Counted from the stretch's first letter, positions 1-8,368 are shown. The stretch is DNA of 38,232 nucleotides from Dehalococcoidia bacterium (GCA_021296055.1 JAGWBE010000022.1:12117-50348); one strand, 5' to 3'. The notes: generated by a model not told the origin, from the sequence alone. A program made the numbers and translations.

Positions 1-169
1 GCATCGCGTCGCCGGGCGTCGGCGTCGGCGTGTTCTCCGGCGTCATCGTGTCGGCGGCCGTCGGTGTGGCCGTGGGCCGAGGCGTCGGCGTCGGGTCCTC
101 CCCGCCGCATGCCGCCAAGGTCAGCGCAAATGCCGCTGCTATCGCCAGCAACGCTAGGATTCGTCTCAT
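1..169 (-). CDS. Lipoprotein N-terminus (partial, runs off the window start)
   Basis: Only the first 56 codons are present. The start ATG at 167-169 follows a good AGGAGGGTGG ribosome site. The protein opens with a lipoprotein signal peptide: MRR, a hydrophobic stretch, then lipobox LAAC at about residues 18-21. After it comes a Pro-Thr-rich linker (GGEDPTPTPRPTATPTAAD) of the kind common in Chloroflexota surface lipoproteins. The signal and the ACGGEDPTPTP start of the linker match the next gene (357-1618), so the two are probably paralogous substrate-binding lipoproteins. The functional domain lies outside the window, so the substrate and fold are unknown. Confidence 0.75.
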   Translation of the reverse strand, partial: MRRILALLAIAAAFALTLAACGGEDPTPTPRPTATPTAADTMTPENTPTPTPGDAM

Positions 170-237
170 AGAACCACCCTCCTGCCGTTCGGGTCTACGC
201 CCCTGCGCTTCCAGCCTGAGCGCCCGCCGGGGGGCGC

Positions 238-265
238 ATTGTATCGGCGCTGGCGCGCTTGTCAA
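238..265 (-). promoter_or_regulatory. Sigma-70-type promoter of the lipoprotein gene at 1-169
   Basis: Read on the minus strand, TTGACA (265-260), a 16-nt spacer and TACAAT (243-238) lie about 70 nt upstream of the start codon. The same hexamers and spacing recur at 1681-1708 before the paralogous lipoprotein gene. Confidence 0.7.
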
Positions 266-301
266 CGCGCCCACCCGATTAACCGCGCGCTTCTCGCAGA
301 G

Positions 302-334
302 GCGGCCGCCCCCCGCGAGACGAAGGGCGGCCGC
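302..334 (-). terminator. Hairpin downstream of the TAXI-type lipoprotein gene
   Basis: A perfect 10-bp inverted repeat (302-311 with 325-334, GCGGCCGCCC) lies 23 nt beyond the natural stop at 357-359. There is no clear U-run on the minus strand, so it is either a weak intrinsic terminator or an mRNA 3' end stabiliser. Confidence 0.5.
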
Positions 335-356
335 TTTCCCTGTCTGCTCTACGACG

Positions 357-1618
357 CTACTGGCTAGCTTCCCAGTCGCGGATGAAGGCTTCGCGGTCGA
401 AGGCTGCCTCCCACTCGCGGATGCCTTCGATGCCGTAGGTGATGCCCGCCTCGTCCCACGCGCGGCGGATGCCCGGGTGGAACGACGACTGCGGGTTCCA
501 CGTGTCTTCCACGTCAGCGAGATGAACGGGAAGTAGTCGTCAGCCAAGTCCAGGTTCTCCGCAATGGAACGGCCGATGTGGTAGACGGCCGACTCGCTGG
601 AGGCGGGGCTGGTCATGAAGTTCACCGTGATGGAGCCGGTGCACCACTCCTCTTCAGCCCGCACCATGTCGAAGTCCACCTGAGCCGCGCGGCTCAGGTC
701 GCCCCGGTGCAGCTTCACCGCCGGCAGCAGGCCGTTCGCCGTCCACGCCGGGTTGTCTGCGCGCGTCTTCTCGATTACGTCCAGCGGCGTGTCCACGTTG
801 AACAGCGAGCCCGTGAGCGCAGCCACCTGGTTCACGGCCGAAGTGGCCGAGGCCAACGGGTGGCCCGCGAAGATGATGCCGTTCCCCGTCGCGTCCACGT
901 CCCGGTCCTGCAGCATCTCCGTGCCAGGCTTCGCCCCGCCGATGATCTCCTCGAACTGGCCGCGGATGCCCGCCGCCTCCGTCAACAAAATCGCCACGGG
1001 CAGCACCGTGTTGCCGGGCTGTCCCATGAGGATGCGCTTGCCCACGAAGTCGTGCACCGTGCGAATCTCCGGGTCGAGCGTGTACCAGTTCATGCACGCC
1101 GCCGGGAACGACATCCACAGGTTCTGCGGGCGCGGGCTCACCGTCAGCCCGCCCGTGAAGTTCATGTTCTGCTCTACGGCCTGCTGTGGCGTGATTCCCA
1201 GGTCCTCCGCCGTGTCCCACAGCGGCACGTGGTCCTCGTTCAACCGGAACATAAGACCCGTGCTGCTCACGCCGTCGGCGTCGTACTCCTGCCGGTTGCG
1301 CAGGATGAAGTCCATCGCCTCTTGCTCGGTCGCATCCTGCGGCGTGAAGGTGATCTTGCCGCCCGTGCCGCGGTCGACCATCTCACGCCAGCCTTCGATG
1401 AAGGGCGCATAGGTCGCCTGGCCCGCCAGGAACCGGAACTCGGCCGTCGGAATCTCGTCGCCGCTCATGCTGCCGTCGTCGGTCGGAGCGGCGGCGGTCG
1501 GAGTCGGCGTCGCCGTCGGCGCGGGGGTGGGCGTGGGCGTGGGGTCTTCGCCGCCGCACGCCGCAAGCAGCAGCGCGAAAGCCGCCGCTGCCGCCAACCA
1601 TGCCGAAATCTTTTTCAT
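357..1618 (-). pseudogene. TAXI-type TRAP solute-receptor-like lipoprotein, single-base frameshift
   Basis: The start ATG at 1616-1618 follows AGGAGG. The protein has a lipoprotein signal (lipobox LAAC, about residues 18-21), a PT-rich linker to about residue 46, then a periplasmic-binding-like domain starting FRFLAGQ and containing YAPFIEGW, VHDFVGKRILMGQPGN and SSESAVYHIGRSI. This pattern resembles TAXI-family TRAP receptors (NMT1-like fold), which bind small organic acids or amino acids outside the membrane; the assignment is by motif recall. Near 515-517 one base appears to be missing: the frame reads DDYFPFISL, then coding continues in another frame as DVEDTWNPQSSF to REAFIRDWEASQ and a natural TAG at 357-359. 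Corrected length is about 420 aa. Uncorrected, the frame stays open through the spacer into the next lipoprotein gene. No TRAP membrane subunits are visible nearby. Confidence 0.7.
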
Positions 1619-1680
1619 TTCGTTCCTCCTACCGACGAAAACGCCCGAAAGGAGCGGACGGCTCCGCCTTAAGTGCGCGC

Positions 1681-1708
1681 ATTGTAGCCATATCGCTCCG
1701 CGTGTCAA
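1681..1708 (-). promoter_or_regulatory. Sigma-70-type promoter of the TAXI-type lipoprotein gene
   Basis: On the minus strand TTGACA (1708-1703), a 16-nt spacer and TACAAT (1686-1681) lie about 63 nt before the start codon. Hexamers and spacing are the same as at 238-265. Confidence 0.75.
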
Positions 1709-1817
1709 TCAATACCGCACAATACCGCGTAATACGACACATCGATCCGCCATTTACGTGCAATTTCGCGCCAACGCGGGCGCTGCGGCGCACGGAACTC
1801 GCCAACGCCGCCGGCGG

Positions 1818-1846
1818 TTGACACGCGAACCGGCCGCCGATACCGT
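1818..1846 (+). promoter_or_regulatory. Possible promoter for the LigB-like gene pair
   Basis: A perfect TTGACA (1818-1823) is followed at 17 nt by TACCGT (1841-1846), a weak -10 box. It points toward the gene starting at 1920. The -35 is convincing, the -10 is not. Confidence 0.4.
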
Positions 1847-1919
1847 CCCCCTTGCCGCTTCCCTCTTGCGCATGGAGCGCCGGGGCGGCCACTCTTACGG
1901 AGCGAGGGAACGCCAAACT

Positions 1920-2849
1920 ATGCCCATCGTCCTAGGACTCGCCATTTCCCACTCGCCCACTCTGTACCGCGACCGCAGTCGGTGGGCGGAGACGTACGCG
2001 CGTCTGAGGCGCGAAGTGCCCCAGCCCAACCGCGCGCAGACGGAGACGCCCGAAACGCTCGACGACTACGAGCGGCGCGTGCAGGCCGGGTTCGCCGCCT
2101 TGCGCGACCGCCTGGCCGAGGCCAAGACCGACGCGGTCGTCATCCTCTCCTCCGACAAGGGGCGCGTCTTCAGCCCCACGCAGACGCCGCAGATCGACGT
2201 CTATGTGGGCGACGAAATCTGGGGCGCGACGCACGACCCAGCCATCGGCGAGACGCCCGCCGACGGCCAGCGCGTAACCCTCGCCTGCCACACTGATGTC
2301 TCCGCCTGGTTGGCGGACGAACTCACAGAGGAAGGGTTCGACGTCAGCATCAACCGCTTCTTCAAGCCGCTGGGCGCGCCGGAGGACGGGGCGGGGCACG
2401 CGCTCACCGACCCGGCCCGCACGCTCGTGCCTGCCGACGTGCCCATCGTGCCCATGTTCATCAACGCGCACCGCCGTCCCGCGGTGAGCGGCCATCGCAT
2501 GCCGCCGTTGGGCCAGGCCCTCGCCCGCGTGCTTGGCGAGCGTGATGAGCGCGTCGCGCTGCTGGCCTCCGGCGGCCTTAGCGGCGACCCGCAGGGCTAC
2601 CTGGCCGGGTGGGTGGACGAAAGCCTCGACGCTTGGGTGCTCTCGCGGCTGCGTCGCGGCCGGGCGGCCCAACTCGGCTCCATCTGGGACTTGGACTCCG
2701 ACACGGTGCGCGGCGCCACCGCCGAGATACGCAACTGGATCGCCGTGGGCGCCGCGATGGAGTCGCTCGGCGCCAAGGCGAACGTCGTGGACTACATCCG
2801 CTTCCACCACGCGACGGTCGGCACAGCCTTCGCCTACTGGCAACCCTAA
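1920..2849 (+). CDS. LigB-superfamily protein (class III extradiol dioxygenase-like), altered active site
   Basis: A 309-aa protein with the LigB fold hallmarks: an N-terminal strand ending in ISHSPT (His11), a second strand VVILSSD, and an SGGLSGDP motif near residue 218. The family cleaves catechol-type rings with Fe(II), or does related metal-dependent chemistry. Two expected His are missing here. The strand that normally ends N/P-D-H (second metal ligand) reads SSDK (Lys80), and the SGG-x-SH motif reads SGGLSG (Gly222). Ring-cleaving activity is therefore doubtful. The start at 1920 is supported by GGAG-GAGGG upstream and by the MPI.. opening shared with the next gene. It is followed 95 bp later by a paralogue, probably in the same operon. 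Confidence 0.8.
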   Translation: MPIVLGLAISHSPTLYRDRSRWAETYARLRREVPQPNRAQTETPETLDDYERRVQAGFAALRDRLAEAKTDAVVILSSDKGRVFSPTQTPQIDVYVGDEIWGATHDPAIGETPADGQRVTLACHTDVSAWLADELTEEGFDVSINRFFKPLGAPEDGAGHALTDPARTLVPADVPIVPMFINAHRRPAVSGHRMPPLGQALARVLGERDERVALLASGGLSGDPQGYLAGWVDESLDAWVLSRLRRGRAAQLGSIWDLDSDTVRGATAEIRNWIAVGAAMESLGAKANVVDYIRFHHATVGTAFAYWQP

Positions 2850-2944
2850 CGCACTGGCGCCCGGCGCCCGCTTGCGGTACGATTAGCGGGCCTAGCGCCC
2901 CAACGCACGGCGAGAAACACCGCGCACGCAAGAAGGAGGACATC

Positions 2945-3937
2945 ATGCCGATCCGAATGGGCTTCTGTTCCTCGCACGCGCCCAGCCTCTTCTTCAACAC
3001 CTACGAGGGCTGGGAGCGCATGCACCACCGGCTGAACGACGGCCACCCGCAGCCGCCCGAGACGGAGTTGGAGAACGAGGAGGAGGTCGCCCGGCGCATG
3101 CCCAAAATCCGCCAGGCCTTCGCCACCCTCAAGGAGGAACTGACCAAGTTCCGGCCGGACGTCATCGTGGCGGTCATCGGCGACCAGCGCGAGATGTTCG
3201 ACGGCTCCAACATCCCCAACATCGGCGTCTACACCGGCGGCGACACGTGGACGGTGCACAACACGGGGCTGATGGACGAGGACCCGATGCCCAGCCCCTA
3301 CGACGAGAAGTTCCGCTACCCGGTGAAGGTCGATCAGGACCTGGCCAAGAAGATCCTCAACGGCCTAGTGAAGGAGGGCTTCGACGCCGCCATCATTGAG
3401 CAGATGGATGCGCAGTCGCAGCCCGACCGCGGCGTTCCCCACGGCTGGGGCAACCCCGCCATCCACATCCTGCCCGACATGGGCATCCCTATGGTGCTTG
3501 TGTTGGTCAACGTGGACGACGGCCCGCCCGCGATTCTGAACGGCAAGCGCTGCCTCGAGCTGGGGCGCGCCATCGCCCGCATCTGCGAGGACTCGCCCAA
3601 GCGCATCGCCATCTACGGCTCCGGCGGCATGTCCCACGACCCGCGTGGCCCGCGCTCCGGCTGGGTGGACGAGCCCCTCGACCACTGGTTCCTGGAGCAG
3701 CTGGAGAACGGCACGGCCCAGAACCTGGAGGCGATGTTCTCCTTCCGCTCCGAGAACTTCGTGGGCGGCACCGGGGAGCTCCGCTGCTGGACGGTCGTCG
3801 CCGGAGCGGTGGACGAAGTCAAGCCCGGCCACAAGGCCACGACCGTGGACTACATCCCCGCCCGCAAGGTGACCACTGGCTCCGGCTGGGCCTACTGGCC
3901 GCCCATCGAAGACCCCTCCCCCGTCGCGGCCGGGTAG
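2945..3937 (+). CDS. LigB-superfamily protein (class III extradiol dioxygenase-like), paralogue
   Basis: A 330-aa protein with a strong AAGGAGG (2933-2939) before the ATG. It shows CSSHAP (His11), VIGDQREMF, a GVPHGW segment at about 163-168, and SGGMSHDP with His231 kept. Fold and length fit the catalytic subunit of protocatechuate 4,5-dioxygenase-like enzymes. The usual N/P-D-H metal-ligand motif reads GDQ (Gln81), so the metal site differs from classic members but is less altered than in the upstream paralogue. The C-terminal half resembles the neighbour closely (SGW-VDE-LD, VDYI, AYW near the end), so the pair arose by duplication; a heteromer is possible. A strong terminator follows. The family call is secure, the substrate and activity are not. 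Confidence 0.85.
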   Translation: MPIRMGFCSSHAPSLFFNTYEGWERMHHRLNDGHPQPPETELENEEEVARRMPKIRQAFATLKEELTKFRPDVIVAVIGDQREMFDGSNIPNIGVYTGGDTWTVHNTGLMDEDPMPSPYDEKFRYPVKVDQDLAKKILNGLVKEGFDAAIIEQMDAQSQPDRGVPHGWGNPAIHILPDMGIPMVLVLVNVDDGPPAILNGKRCLELGRAIARICEDSPKRIAIYGSGGMSHDPRGPRSGWVDEPLDHWFLEQLENGTAQNLEAMFSFRSENFVGGTGELRCWTVVAGAVDEVKPGHKATTVDYIPARKVTTGSGWAYWPPIEDPSPVAAG

Positions 3938-3956
3938 CCGCCGATACGCTCAACGT

Positions 3957-3990
3957 AAAGAGGGGCCGGTCGCGCGACCGGCCTCTCTTT
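3957..3990 (+). terminator. Intrinsic terminator after the LigB-like pair
   Basis: A palindromic core (3964-3973 with 3974-3983, GGCCGGTCGC) extends outward through AAAGAGG/TCTCTTT pairing, with one G-U, to a stem of about 17 bp. It is followed by TGTTATT and lies 19 nt after the stop codon. Confidence 0.8.
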
Positions 3991-4009
3991 GTTATTCCCT
4001 CCTCCACGC

Positions 4010-4058
4010 CGTTCCCGCAAAGGGAGGCCATTGCGTAATCCGGCGCCTCCTCACGCGG
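4010..4058 (-). repeat. Partial inverted copy of dispersed repeat (copy C)
   Basis: The reverse complement carries GCGTGAGGAG, GGATTACGCAA and a TCTCCCTTCGCGG-like segment in the same order as the right half of the repeats at 32706 and 36811. The core palindrome of the other copies is absent. Confidence 0.55.
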
Positions 4059-4131
4059 GGTGCGCCCCCTCTTATCCGTCGCTCCTGCTCCCCATCCGTC
4101 ACCCCCGCGAATGCGGGGGCCTCGACGCGAG

Positions 4132-4331
4132 GCGCCCCGCATCCCCCGGCCCCGCCCCGACGCACACCGCGAAGGGCCGGACGGCCTCCCTCCTCCTCCG
4201 CTCGCCCTGAGGCCCCCCGAAGGGCGCCCCTTCCTCTCCGTCATTCCCGCGACAGCGGGAATCTCGCTTCGATTCCCGCAGGGTGCGCCGAGGCACCCCG
4301 CATCCCCAGGCCCCGCCCCGACGCACACCGC
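4132..4331 (+). repeat. Pair of 39-bp direct repeats
   Basis: 4132-4170 and 4293-4331 match at about 37 of 39 positions (GC[G/A]CCCCGCAT ... GACGCACACCGC). They lie 161 bp apart with unrelated palindromic sequence between them. Confidence 0.75.
4239..4282. repeat. Short palindromic repeat, CATTCCCGCG type
   Basis: GTCATTCCCGCG, a 2-3-base loop and CGGGAATCTCG form a hairpin, followed by a second ATTCCCGC half. Related sequence lies at 34349-34385 and 36741-36780. Such REP-like palindromes are common in bacterial intergenic DNA. Confidence 0.6.
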
Positions 4332-4476
4332 TCTGGCTGGCGGCCGAGAACAGCAGCGCACCCATGACGGAACTACTGCTCTTTTGGGGGGTGGGGGGCG
4401 GGGATAACGGAGAGCAGCGCCACCCTCATGACATCCGCCCGTCGCCAAAACAGAACGTCCGTGCGATAATACAAGC

Positions 4477-4605
4477 ATGGACACCGATCCGCACGCCCCC
4501 GCTCCCCAATCCGGCCACCTCCCTCGCCAAGGCCAACCCCACGCCCCTGTCCACGACTGTTCCATCGCAGCCCTGGAGTGTTACGCCCTCGCCGTACCGC
4601 AGTAA
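4477..4605 (+). CDS. Possible small leaderless gene (42 aa)
   Basis: ATG 4477 begins a 42-aa frame (MDTDPHAPAPQSG ... CYALAVPQ). A GATAAT box at 4465-4470 ends only six bases before the ATG, the arrangement expected of a leaderless transcript. No Shine-Dalgarno is present, and the residue composition is uninformative. An AGAACGTCCGTGC segment at about 4451-4463 resembles an imperfect operator. The product is unrecognised and the call is weak. Confidence 0.2.
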   Translation: MDTDPHAPAPQSGHLPRQGQPHAPVHDCSIAALECYALAVPQ

Positions 4606-4796
4606 CGCGCCGGCGCCCCTCTCAACCCCAGCCCAAGCGTAGGAGCTACACAATGGAACACATTGGAACGGAAAACACGAACATCCTCTCCCCCAAGCAG
4701 ACCCGCGCCATCCCCATCGCCGCCGCCGGCCCTCTCTCCCGCATGGGCAGGTTGGAGATCTATCCCTGCCACGCAACGGGCGGAGCGACCGCCTCC

Positions 4797-6362
4797 CTAC
4801 TCCGGCGCGCCCCAGCCGCCGCCGCCGGGCGTCGAGACCCTGAACACGTCGCCAGGGCCTACGTCCAGAGTCGCCTTGGCGGGCACTCGCTCCGCCTTGC
4901 CGTCCGCCCGGCGCAGCTCGTTCACGCCTGGTGCTCCCGGCCCGCCTCCCGCCAGACCATAGGGGCCGGATTCGCGGCGCTCCGAGATGACGGTCAGCTT
5001 GGCGGGCGAGAGGAACTCCACCTCGCGGACGATGCCGTCGCCCCCGGGGTGGCGCCCACGACCCCCCGAATCTCGCCGCACGGCGTAGCGGCGCAGGCGC
5101 AGAGGGAAGGCGAATTCCATCGCCTCGATGGGCGTGTTCAAGGTGTTGGTCATATGGGAATGCACCGCCGCCGCCCCGGCCCGCGACGGGCCGCCCCCCA
5201 TGCCGCCCGCCGTCGTCTCGTAATAGGTGAAGGCGCGGCCCGTGCGCGGGTCCCGCCCGCCCACCAGCACGTTGTTCATCGTCCCTTGGCTCGCCGCGGG
5301 CGTTCGGTCGGGAAGCGCCTGCGCAAGGCAGCCGAACAGCACGTCGGTGATGCGCTGCGACGTCTCGACGTTGCCCCCGCTCACGGCGTGCGGAGGGTTC
5401 GCGTTCACCAGCGAGCCGGACGGCGCGTCCACCCCCACGGCGCGCCGCACGCCGTCGTTCTGCGGCATATCCCCGCCGACGACGCAGCGCACCGCGTAGA
5501 GCGCCGCCGATTCGGTGACGGCCAACGGCGTATTCACGCAGCCCTCCGTCTCCTGCGCCGTGCCCGTGAAGTCGAAGGTGACGTAGCCGTCGGCGATGCG
5601 CGCAGTGCAGACGATGGGCTTGGGCTCGCCGCTCACGCCGTCGTCGTCCATCGCGTCCTCGAAGCGGTACGAGCCTTCGGGCGCGGCGCGCAGAGCGGCC
5701 CGCGTGAGCGCCTCGGCGTAGTCCAGCAGCGCGGCCATGTGCTCGTGCACGACGGCCAAGCCGTAGCGGCGCGCGAGCGCCTCGAGGCGGCGCTGTCCCG
5801 TCCGCACCGCCGCCAGCTGCGCCGCGAAGTCGCCCTGGCGCTCCTCCGGCGTCCGCGTGTTGCGGCATATCAGCGCCATCAGCGCGTCGTTCATCACCCC
5901 CCGCTCAATGAGGAGCAGCGGCGGGATGATGACCCCCTCCTGCACCAACTCCGTCGCCACGGGCAGCGACCCAGGCGCCATGCCGCCGATGTCGGCGTGG
6001 TGGCCGCGATTCGCCACGTAGCCGGCCAGCTCCCCGTCTACGAACACGGGCGCGATAAGCGACACGTCCGGCAGATGCGTGCCGCCCAGGTAGGGGTCAT
6101 TCAGGATCGCTACGTCCCCCTCGTTGAGTCCCAGGTGATCGAGAGCGGCGCGCACGGAGGCGGTCATAGCGCCGAGGTGGACGGGAATGTGAGCGGCCTG
6201 CGCCGCCATCGCGCCCTTGGCGTCGAACACGGCGCAGGAGTAGTCGCGCCGCTCCTTCATATTCGCCGAATAGGCGGTGCGGCCCAGCGTTACGCCCATC
6301 TCGTCCGCCACCGACCCCAGCAGGTTGCGCCACAGTTCGAGGGAGACGGGGGTGACGGCCAT
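4797..6362 (-). CDS. hyuB: Hydantoinase B / oxoprolinase family protein
   Basis: A 521-aa HyuB-type subunit. HyuA and HyuB together catalyse ATP-dependent opening of five-membered lactam or hydantoin rings (N-methylhydantoin, 5-oxoproline); related pairs carboxylate ketones. Typical segments: SVADEMGVTLGRTAYSANMKERRDYSCA near residues 16-43, HIPVHLGAM (about 60), NDPYLGGTHLPDV (about 88), RGHHADIGGMAPGS (about 118), NTPLAVTESA and GGMGGGPSRAG (about 400). The ATG overlaps the hyuA stop by one base (TGATG), so translation is coupled. The substrate cannot be read from sequence. A short GGCGG/CCGCC hairpin overlaps the region just after the stop. Confidence 0.9.
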   Translation of the reverse strand: MAVTPVSLELWRNLLGSVADEMGVTLGRTAYSANMKERRDYSCAVFDAKGAMAAQAAHIPVHLGAMTASVRAALDHLGLNEGDVAILNDPYLGGTHLPDVSLIAPVFVDGELAGYVANRGHHADIGGMAPGSLPVATELVQEGVIIPPLLLIERGVMNDALMALICRNTRTPEERQGDFAAQLAAVRTGQRRLEALARRYGLAVVHEHMAALLDYAEALTRAALRAAPEGSYRFEDAMDDDGVSGEPKPIVCTARIADGYVTFDFTGTAQETEGCVNTPLAVTESAALYAVRCVVGGDMPQNDGVRRAVGVDAPSGSLVNANPPHAVSGGNVETSQRITDVLFGCLAQALPDRTPAASQGTMNNVLVGGRDPRTGRAFTYYETTAGGMGGGPSRAGAAAVHSHMTNTLNTPIEAMEFAFPLRLRRYAVRRDSGGRGRHPGGDGIVREVEFLSPAKLTVISERRESGPYGLAGGGPGAPGVNELRRADGKAERVPAKATLDVGPGDVFRVSTPGGGGWGAPE

Positions 6363-8362
6363 CAGCGTCCTTCCTTGCGCGTGAGGATGATGTTCTCCAA
6401 CTCGTCCACCTCCGCCGCCCAACCGGGCGGCGCGACGGTCGTCGAGTCCATCTGCGCCACCAGAGCCGGGCCTTCGAAGGCGTGGCCGGGCGCGAGGTCT
6501 TCCCGCGCGTAGACCGGCGTCTCGCGCCAGCCGCCGTCGAACCACGCGCGCGCCGTGCGGCGCGGCTGAGGCGCGCCCTCAACGCGGGGGCGGCGCTCGA
6601 ACGCCAGCGGCTCCGCCGCGACCACGGCACGCACGCGGGCATTCACCACCTCCACGGGCGCGTTCGGGTTGCTGTAGCCGAACCGCCGCCCGTGCGCGGC
6701 GTGGAACGCCTCCGCCACCGCCGCCAACAAACCATTCGCATGCTCAACTTCCGGGCGCTCCAACGCGAGCTCGTAGGACTGGCCGACGTACCGCGCATCC
6801 ATCCGCTGCTCGACGCGCACGGAGGCCGGGTCGATGCCCTCGGCGGCCAGTTCGCTCTTGCCCAACGCCTCCAGGGCGGCGAACGCATCCTCCACTTTCG
6901 ACGCGTCGTCGGCTTGGCGCGCCATCACTGTCCGCGAGTAGTCGCGGATGGTGTCGCCCGCCGCCGCGCCCAGCGCCGACAACACGCCGGGGCGCCTGTC
7001 GACGAACACGGTTGCGATGTCCAGCGCCTCGGCCAGTTCGCACGCGTGCTGCGGCCCTGCGCCGCCGAAGGCGACGAGGGCGAAGTCGCGCGGGTCAAAG
7101 CCGCGCTCGAGGCTCACCGCGCGCATCGCCCGCTCCATCACCGCGTTGGCCACGCGGACTACGCCTGCCGCGGCCTCCTCGCGGCTCATCCGCCCCGCAG
7201 AGGCGAGGCCGTCGATGGCGGCCTGCGCGCGGCCTACGTCGAGCCAGGCGCGGCCCCCGAGGAAGTCGTCAGGCGACATGCGCCCCAGCACCAGGTTAGC
7301 GTCCGTTACCGTCGGCTCCTCGCCTACGCCGTAGCACGCCGGGCCCGGGTCCGCGCCCGCCGACTCGGGGCCGACGCGCAGAGCGCCGCCCCGGTCGAGG
7401 CGCGCGATGGAGCCCCCGCCCGCCCCGACCGTCTCGATGTCGATGGCCGGCACGCCGATGGGCAGGCCGCCCACGCTGTGGCCGGTGGACATCTGCGCCT
7501 CACCGGGGCAGAGCGACACGTCCGTCGACGTGCCCCCCATGTCAAGCGTCATAATCTCGCGGTATCCGGCGGCCTCGGCCACCATCCGCGCGCCGATAAC
7601 GCCACCCGCCGGCCCGCTGAGGATGGTGCGCACCGGATGCGCCCTCGTCAGTCCCACGGGCGCGCTGCCTCCCGACGACTGCATGATGGTGACCTTGCGT
7701 CCCGCGCCCTCTTCCAGTCGCCGCAGATAGCCGTCCATCACCGGGCCGACGTAGGCGTTCACCGTAACGGTGCTGGTGCGCTCGTACTCGCGGAACTCCG
7801 GGAGCACGTCCGACGACAGGGACACGAAGAGGCTGTCTTGCCGCGCGAGGGCGTCGCCGAGCATCCGCTCGTGCTCCGGGCGCAGGAAGGAGAAGACGAG
7901 GCTCACCGCGACGGCCTCGGCGCCGAGCTTGCGCACTTCGCGCGCGACGCGCTCCGCCTCGGCCTCGGTCAGTGCGAGCGCCGGCGCGCCATCCGCGCCG
8001 ACGCGCTCCGCCACCCCCAGGCGCAACTCGGCGGGGGCGAGGGGCACCGGCGCCTCGTACTCCAGCGCGTAGAGGTCGGAGCGCGCCTGGCGGCCTATCT
8101 GCAACAGGTCTTCGAACCCGGCCGTCGTCACAACCGCCGTGCGCGCGCCACGCCGTTGCAGCAGCGCGTTGGTGGCGACGGTCGTCCCATGCACCACCTC
8201 CGCGTCAGGCGGCGTCTCTAGCGCTCGGATGCCCTCCACCGACGCGAGCGACGGGTCGGACGGCGTGGAACGCGTCTTGAAGACGGTGACCCGCCCCTCG
8301 CGCAGAAGGACGAAGTCGGTGAAGGTGCCACCCGTGTCGATGCCTAGCAGCGTCCGCGCCAT
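6362..8362 (-). CDS. hyuA: Hydantoinase A / oxoprolinase family protein
   Basis: A 666-aa HyuA-type subunit with an actin-like ATPase fold. Seen: the phosphate-binding motif GIDTGGTFTDF at residues 8-18, HGTTVATNALLQRRG near 60, EYERTSTVTVNAYVGP near 190, LSGPAGGV near 245, LDMGGTSTDVSL near 270 and FGGAGPQHAC near 425. It phosphorylates the amide or lactam carbonyl so that HyuB can complete hydrolysis. It starts six bases after the upstream hydrolase stop with little Shine-Dalgarno, and its own stop shares a base with the hyuB start, so the three genes form one transcription unit. Substrate candidates are hydantoins, 5-oxoproline or related lactams. Confidence 0.92.
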   Translation of the reverse strand: MARTLLGIDTGGTFTDFVLLREGRVTVFKTRSTPSDPSLASVEGIRALETPPDAEVVHGTTVATNALLQRRGARTAVVTTAGFEDLLQIGRQARSDLYALEYEAPVPLAPAELRLGVAERVGADGAPALALTEAEAERVAREVRKLGAEAVAVSLVFSFLRPEHERMLGDALARQDSLFVSLSSDVLPEFREYERTSTVTVNAYVGPVMDGYLRRLEEGAGRKVTIMQSSGGSAPVGLTRAHPVRTILSGPAGGVIGARMVAEAAGYREIMTLDMGGTSTDVSLCPGEAQMSTGHSVGGLPIGVPAIDIETVGAGGGSIARLDRGGALRVGPESAGADPGPACYGVGEEPTVTDANLVLGRMSPDDFLGGRAWLDVGRAQAAIDGLASAGRMSREEAAAGVVRVANAVMERAMRAVSLERGFDPRDFALVAFGGAGPQHACELAEALDIATVFVDRRPGVLSALGAAAGDTIRDYSRTVMARQADDASKVEDAFAALEALGKSELAAEGIDPASVRVEQRMDARYVGQSYELALERPEVEHANGLLAAVAEAFHAAHGRRFGYSNPNAPVEVVNARVRAVVAAEPLAFERRPRVEGAPQPRRTARAWFDGGWRETPVYAREDLAPGHAFEGPALVAQMDSTTVAPPGWAAEVDELENIILTRKEGR

Positions 8363-8368
8363 GCGCGC

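Larger units (their letters stand above)
3991..4796. other. Repeat-rich spacer without a convincing gene
   Basis: About 800 bp between the LigB-like operon and hyuB. It holds a partial inverted copy of a dispersed repeat (4010-4058), a pair of 39-bp direct repeats (4132-4170, 4293-4331), a CCCCCGCG/CGCGGGGG-type palindrome near 4092-4110, a TTCGCCCTGAGG-type palindrome (4201-4226) and a CATTCCCGCG...CGGGAATC palindrome (4239-4263). Open frames here are mostly low-complexity Pro/Arg translations. A second ATG at 4653 with a good AGGAG seven bases upstream begins a frame reading NILSPKQTRAI, reminiscent of small helix-turn-helix proteins, but that similarity stops after about 25 residues and the frame then runs antisense to hyuB. 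It may be a gene remnant. Confidence 0.6.

Noticed and set aside
4578..6512. Long plus-strand open frame antisense to hyuB
   Set aside because: Composition is Arg/His/Ala-rich, typical of the shadow of a high-GC gene. hyuB on the other strand has full family motifs.
6482..8221. Long plus-strand open frame antisense to hyuA
   Set aside because: Same reason: Arg/His-rich shadow with no recognisable motif, while hyuA is clear.
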